From an uncultured Clostridia bacterium (lineage in GTDB: Bacteria; Bacillota; Clostridia; Christensenellales; UBA1242): DNA of 6,640 nucleotides. A program made the translations under genes and the position numbers. The notes under the pieces were generated by a model, which did no database searches, was not told the origin of the DNA, and worked only from the letters and a program-made list of their open reading frames with translations. Of the stretch, positions 5,424-6,640 are shown one piece after another. The stretch is taken from assembly GCA_946612575.1 (NCBI GenBank), contig CAMOEU010000041.1, forward strand, positions 1 to 6,640, given 5' to 3'. Each line of letters starts with the position of its first letter. The first letter of the stretch is position 1.

Positions 5424-6640
5424 TATACACTCCAATATTTTCTATCAAGTCCTCTATATGAGATTGCTTCCGCAATATGTTGTGGTAGTATGCATTCTTC
5501 TCCATCAATATCTGCGATTGTTCTTGCAACTCTCAAAATTCTGTCATGTGCTCTTGCTGACAATTTAAGGTTTTCAAAAGCCATTTCCATAATTTTTTGG
5601 CACTCTGGTGAAAGCTGACAAAACTTCTTAGTTTGTGGGACTGTCATCTTTGCATTTGAATAAGTCTTTGACCCCTTAAATCTTTCAAGTTGGATTTTTC
5701 TTGCCTTATCAACTCTCTTTTTTATTTCACAAGAACTCTCTTCCTTTTTGTCTTTATATAGGTCAGCATAGGCAATGTTGTCAACTTCAACATGAATATC
5801 AATTCTGTCCATAATTGGGCCAGAAATCTTTGATAAATATTTATGAATCTGTGCTGGAGAGCACTTACATTCCTTTGTTTTTGAACCATAATTTCCGCAA
5901 GGACAAGGATTCATACTTGCAATAAGAGTGAAACTTGCCGGATATGTGACAGTTTGATTTGCCCTAGCAACAGTGATGTAGCCATCTTCAAGTGGCTGTC
6001 TTAGTGTTTCTATCAAACTTCTTGAATATTCAGGAAATTCATCTAGGAAAAGCACTCCATTGTGTGCCAAACTGATTTCTCCTGGCTTGCTGTGAATTCC
6101 GCCACCTGTAAGGCTTATTGCTGATGCGGTGTGATGTGGAGTGCGGAAAGGCCTTTGACAAATAATACCTTTTTTTAAGTCAAGTTCGCCTGCCACAGAA
6201 TGAATTTTTGTCACTTCCAAAGCTTCTTCAAATGTCAAGTCAGGCAAGATGCCAGAAAAACACTTTGCAAGCATACTTTTTCCACTTCCTGGTGGACCAA
6301 TCATCAAAACATTATGCCCACCTGCTGCAGCAATTTCAAGAGCTCTTTTTGCGACAGCCTGCCCTTTGACATTTTCAAAATCAAGTTTCTTTGTGTCATC
6401 AAGTGAAACTTCATCGAATGATTTTGTTTGGACTGGATTTATTGCAGTTTTGTTTTGACAATTCAAAAACTCAACTACTTCTTTCAAACTTGAAAGAGCA
6501 TAAATCTCCATTCCTGAGATGAAACTGGCTTCTTCTGCATTGTCTTTTGGAATAATAAATTTTGTGTAGCCTTCTTTTCTTGCACTAATCAGAATAGGCA
6601 AAACACCCCTTACCTTTTTGATTGAGCCATCAAGGGAAAG
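5423..6640 (-). CDS. comM: ComM/YifB family AAA+ (Mg-chelatase-like) ATPase, C-terminal part
   Basis: 405 codons are visible. The frame stays open to the right edge and begins with LSLDGSIKKVRG, a conserved ComM motif, so about 100 N-terminal residues (S5-like domain) are missing compared with the usual length of about 500. In Vibrio cholerae ComM is a hexameric helicase that drives branch migration during transformation. Numbered from the first visible codon: Walker A GPPGSGKS (115-122), QRPFRTPHHTAS (162-173) in the Mg-chelatase-like core, Walker B VLFLDEF (196-202), a ComM cysteine cluster C246/C248/C258/C260 within the NPCPCG region (a likely zinc site), the GPIMDRIDIH region with the arginine finger (274-283), and the C-terminal helical domain SARAHDRILRVARTIADI (361-378). 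An internal TTG at 6601 is only a leucine of LPILIS and not a start. The stop TAA overlaps the dprA ATG, so the two genes are very likely co-translated. The family call is firm. A helicase role in this organism is inferred. Confidence 0.95.
   Translation of the reverse strand, partial: LSLDGSIKKVRGVLPILISARKEGYTKFIIPKDNAEEASFISGMEIYALSSLKEVVEFLNCQNKTAINPVQTKSFDEVSLDDTKKLDFENVKGQAVAKRALEIAAAGGHNVLMIGPPGSGKSMLAKCFSGILPDLTFEEALEVTKIHSVAGELDLKKGIICQRPFRTPHHTASAISLTGGGIHSKPGEISLAHNGVLFLDEFPEYSRSLIETLRQPLEDGYITVARANQTVTYPASFTLIASMNPCPCGNYGSKTKECKCSPAQIHKYLSKISGPIMDRIDIHVEVDNIAYADLYKDKKEESSCEIKKRVDKARKIQLERFKGSKTYSNAKMTVPQTKKFCQLSPECQKIMEMAFENLKLSARAHDRILRVARTIADIDGEECILPQHIAEAISYRGLDRKYWSV
5430..5433 (-). 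promoter_or_regulatory. Ribosome binding site that decides the dprA start
   Basis: GGAG on the minus strand, six bases before the ATG at 5423 and inside the end of comM. It favours the ATG of the TAATG junction over the TTG at 5435, and points to translational coupling of dprA to comM. Confidence 0.75.

Noticed and set aside
5424..5435. TTG start that would extend DprA by four residues
   Set aside because: Its first codons contain the GGAG site that serves the ATG at 5423. The ATG gives the usual overlap with the comM stop.
6599..6601. TTG at 6601 as the start of comM
   Set aside because: The frame is open to the edge and encodes the conserved LSLDGSIKKVRG motif just before it, so the gene is cut by the window and this TTG is an internal leucine.
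1..6640. tRNA, rRNA, CRISPR, insertion sequence, prophage or defence genes
   Set aside because: No cloverleaf, regular direct repeat array, transposase, terminal inverted repeat or toxin/nuclease domain was seen. Coding sequence fills nearly the whole window.

Overview
The window is a compact, single-direction gene cluster. Six protein genes all lie on the minus strand, read from the right edge towards the left, and almost no base is left unassigned. The DNA is AT-rich by eye (roughly 35-40% GC). The six-gene order is comM/yifB - dprA - topA - hslU - tcdA - trx. The AT-rich composition, the strong AAGGAG-type ribosome binding sites, the Bacillus/Clostridium-like HslU and TopA sequences and the dprA-topA neighbourhood all point to a Bacillota (Firmicutes) chromosome, probably a clostridial or related anaerobe lineage. 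That placement is inference. Genetic code 11 fits: TGG is used for Trp, and all five stop codons visible in the window are TAA.

Right part (4353-6640): the C-terminal 405 codons of a ComM/YifB AAA+ protein, which runs off the right edge, then a complete dprA that overlaps it through a TAATG junction. Both families act on single-stranded DNA and RecA-dependent recombination during natural transformation. Middle (958-4335): topA, encoding DNA topoisomerase I with three zinc ribbons and a TTG start codon, then after only 15 bases hslU, the ATPase/unfoldase of the HslUV protease. Left part (1-894): a tcdA-like E1 enzyme of tRNA ct6A modification, then a thioredoxin cut by the left edge.

Gaps between genes are -1, 17, 15, 63 and 10 bases. 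This suggests one operon or readthrough cluster with translational coupling at several junctions. The 63-base gap between hslU and tcdA is the only place with room for a separate promoter, and no convincing one is visible. No RNA gene, mobile element, CRISPR array or terminator was found, and no gene-free stretch exceeds 63 bases.

This is a housekeeping region and I do not see a new biological system in it. The points most worth a second look are an hslU with no hslV (or trmFO/xerC) beside it, where Bacillus-type genomes carry these genes between topA and hslU; the non-canonical C-terminal tail of that HslU; and the TTG start of topA.
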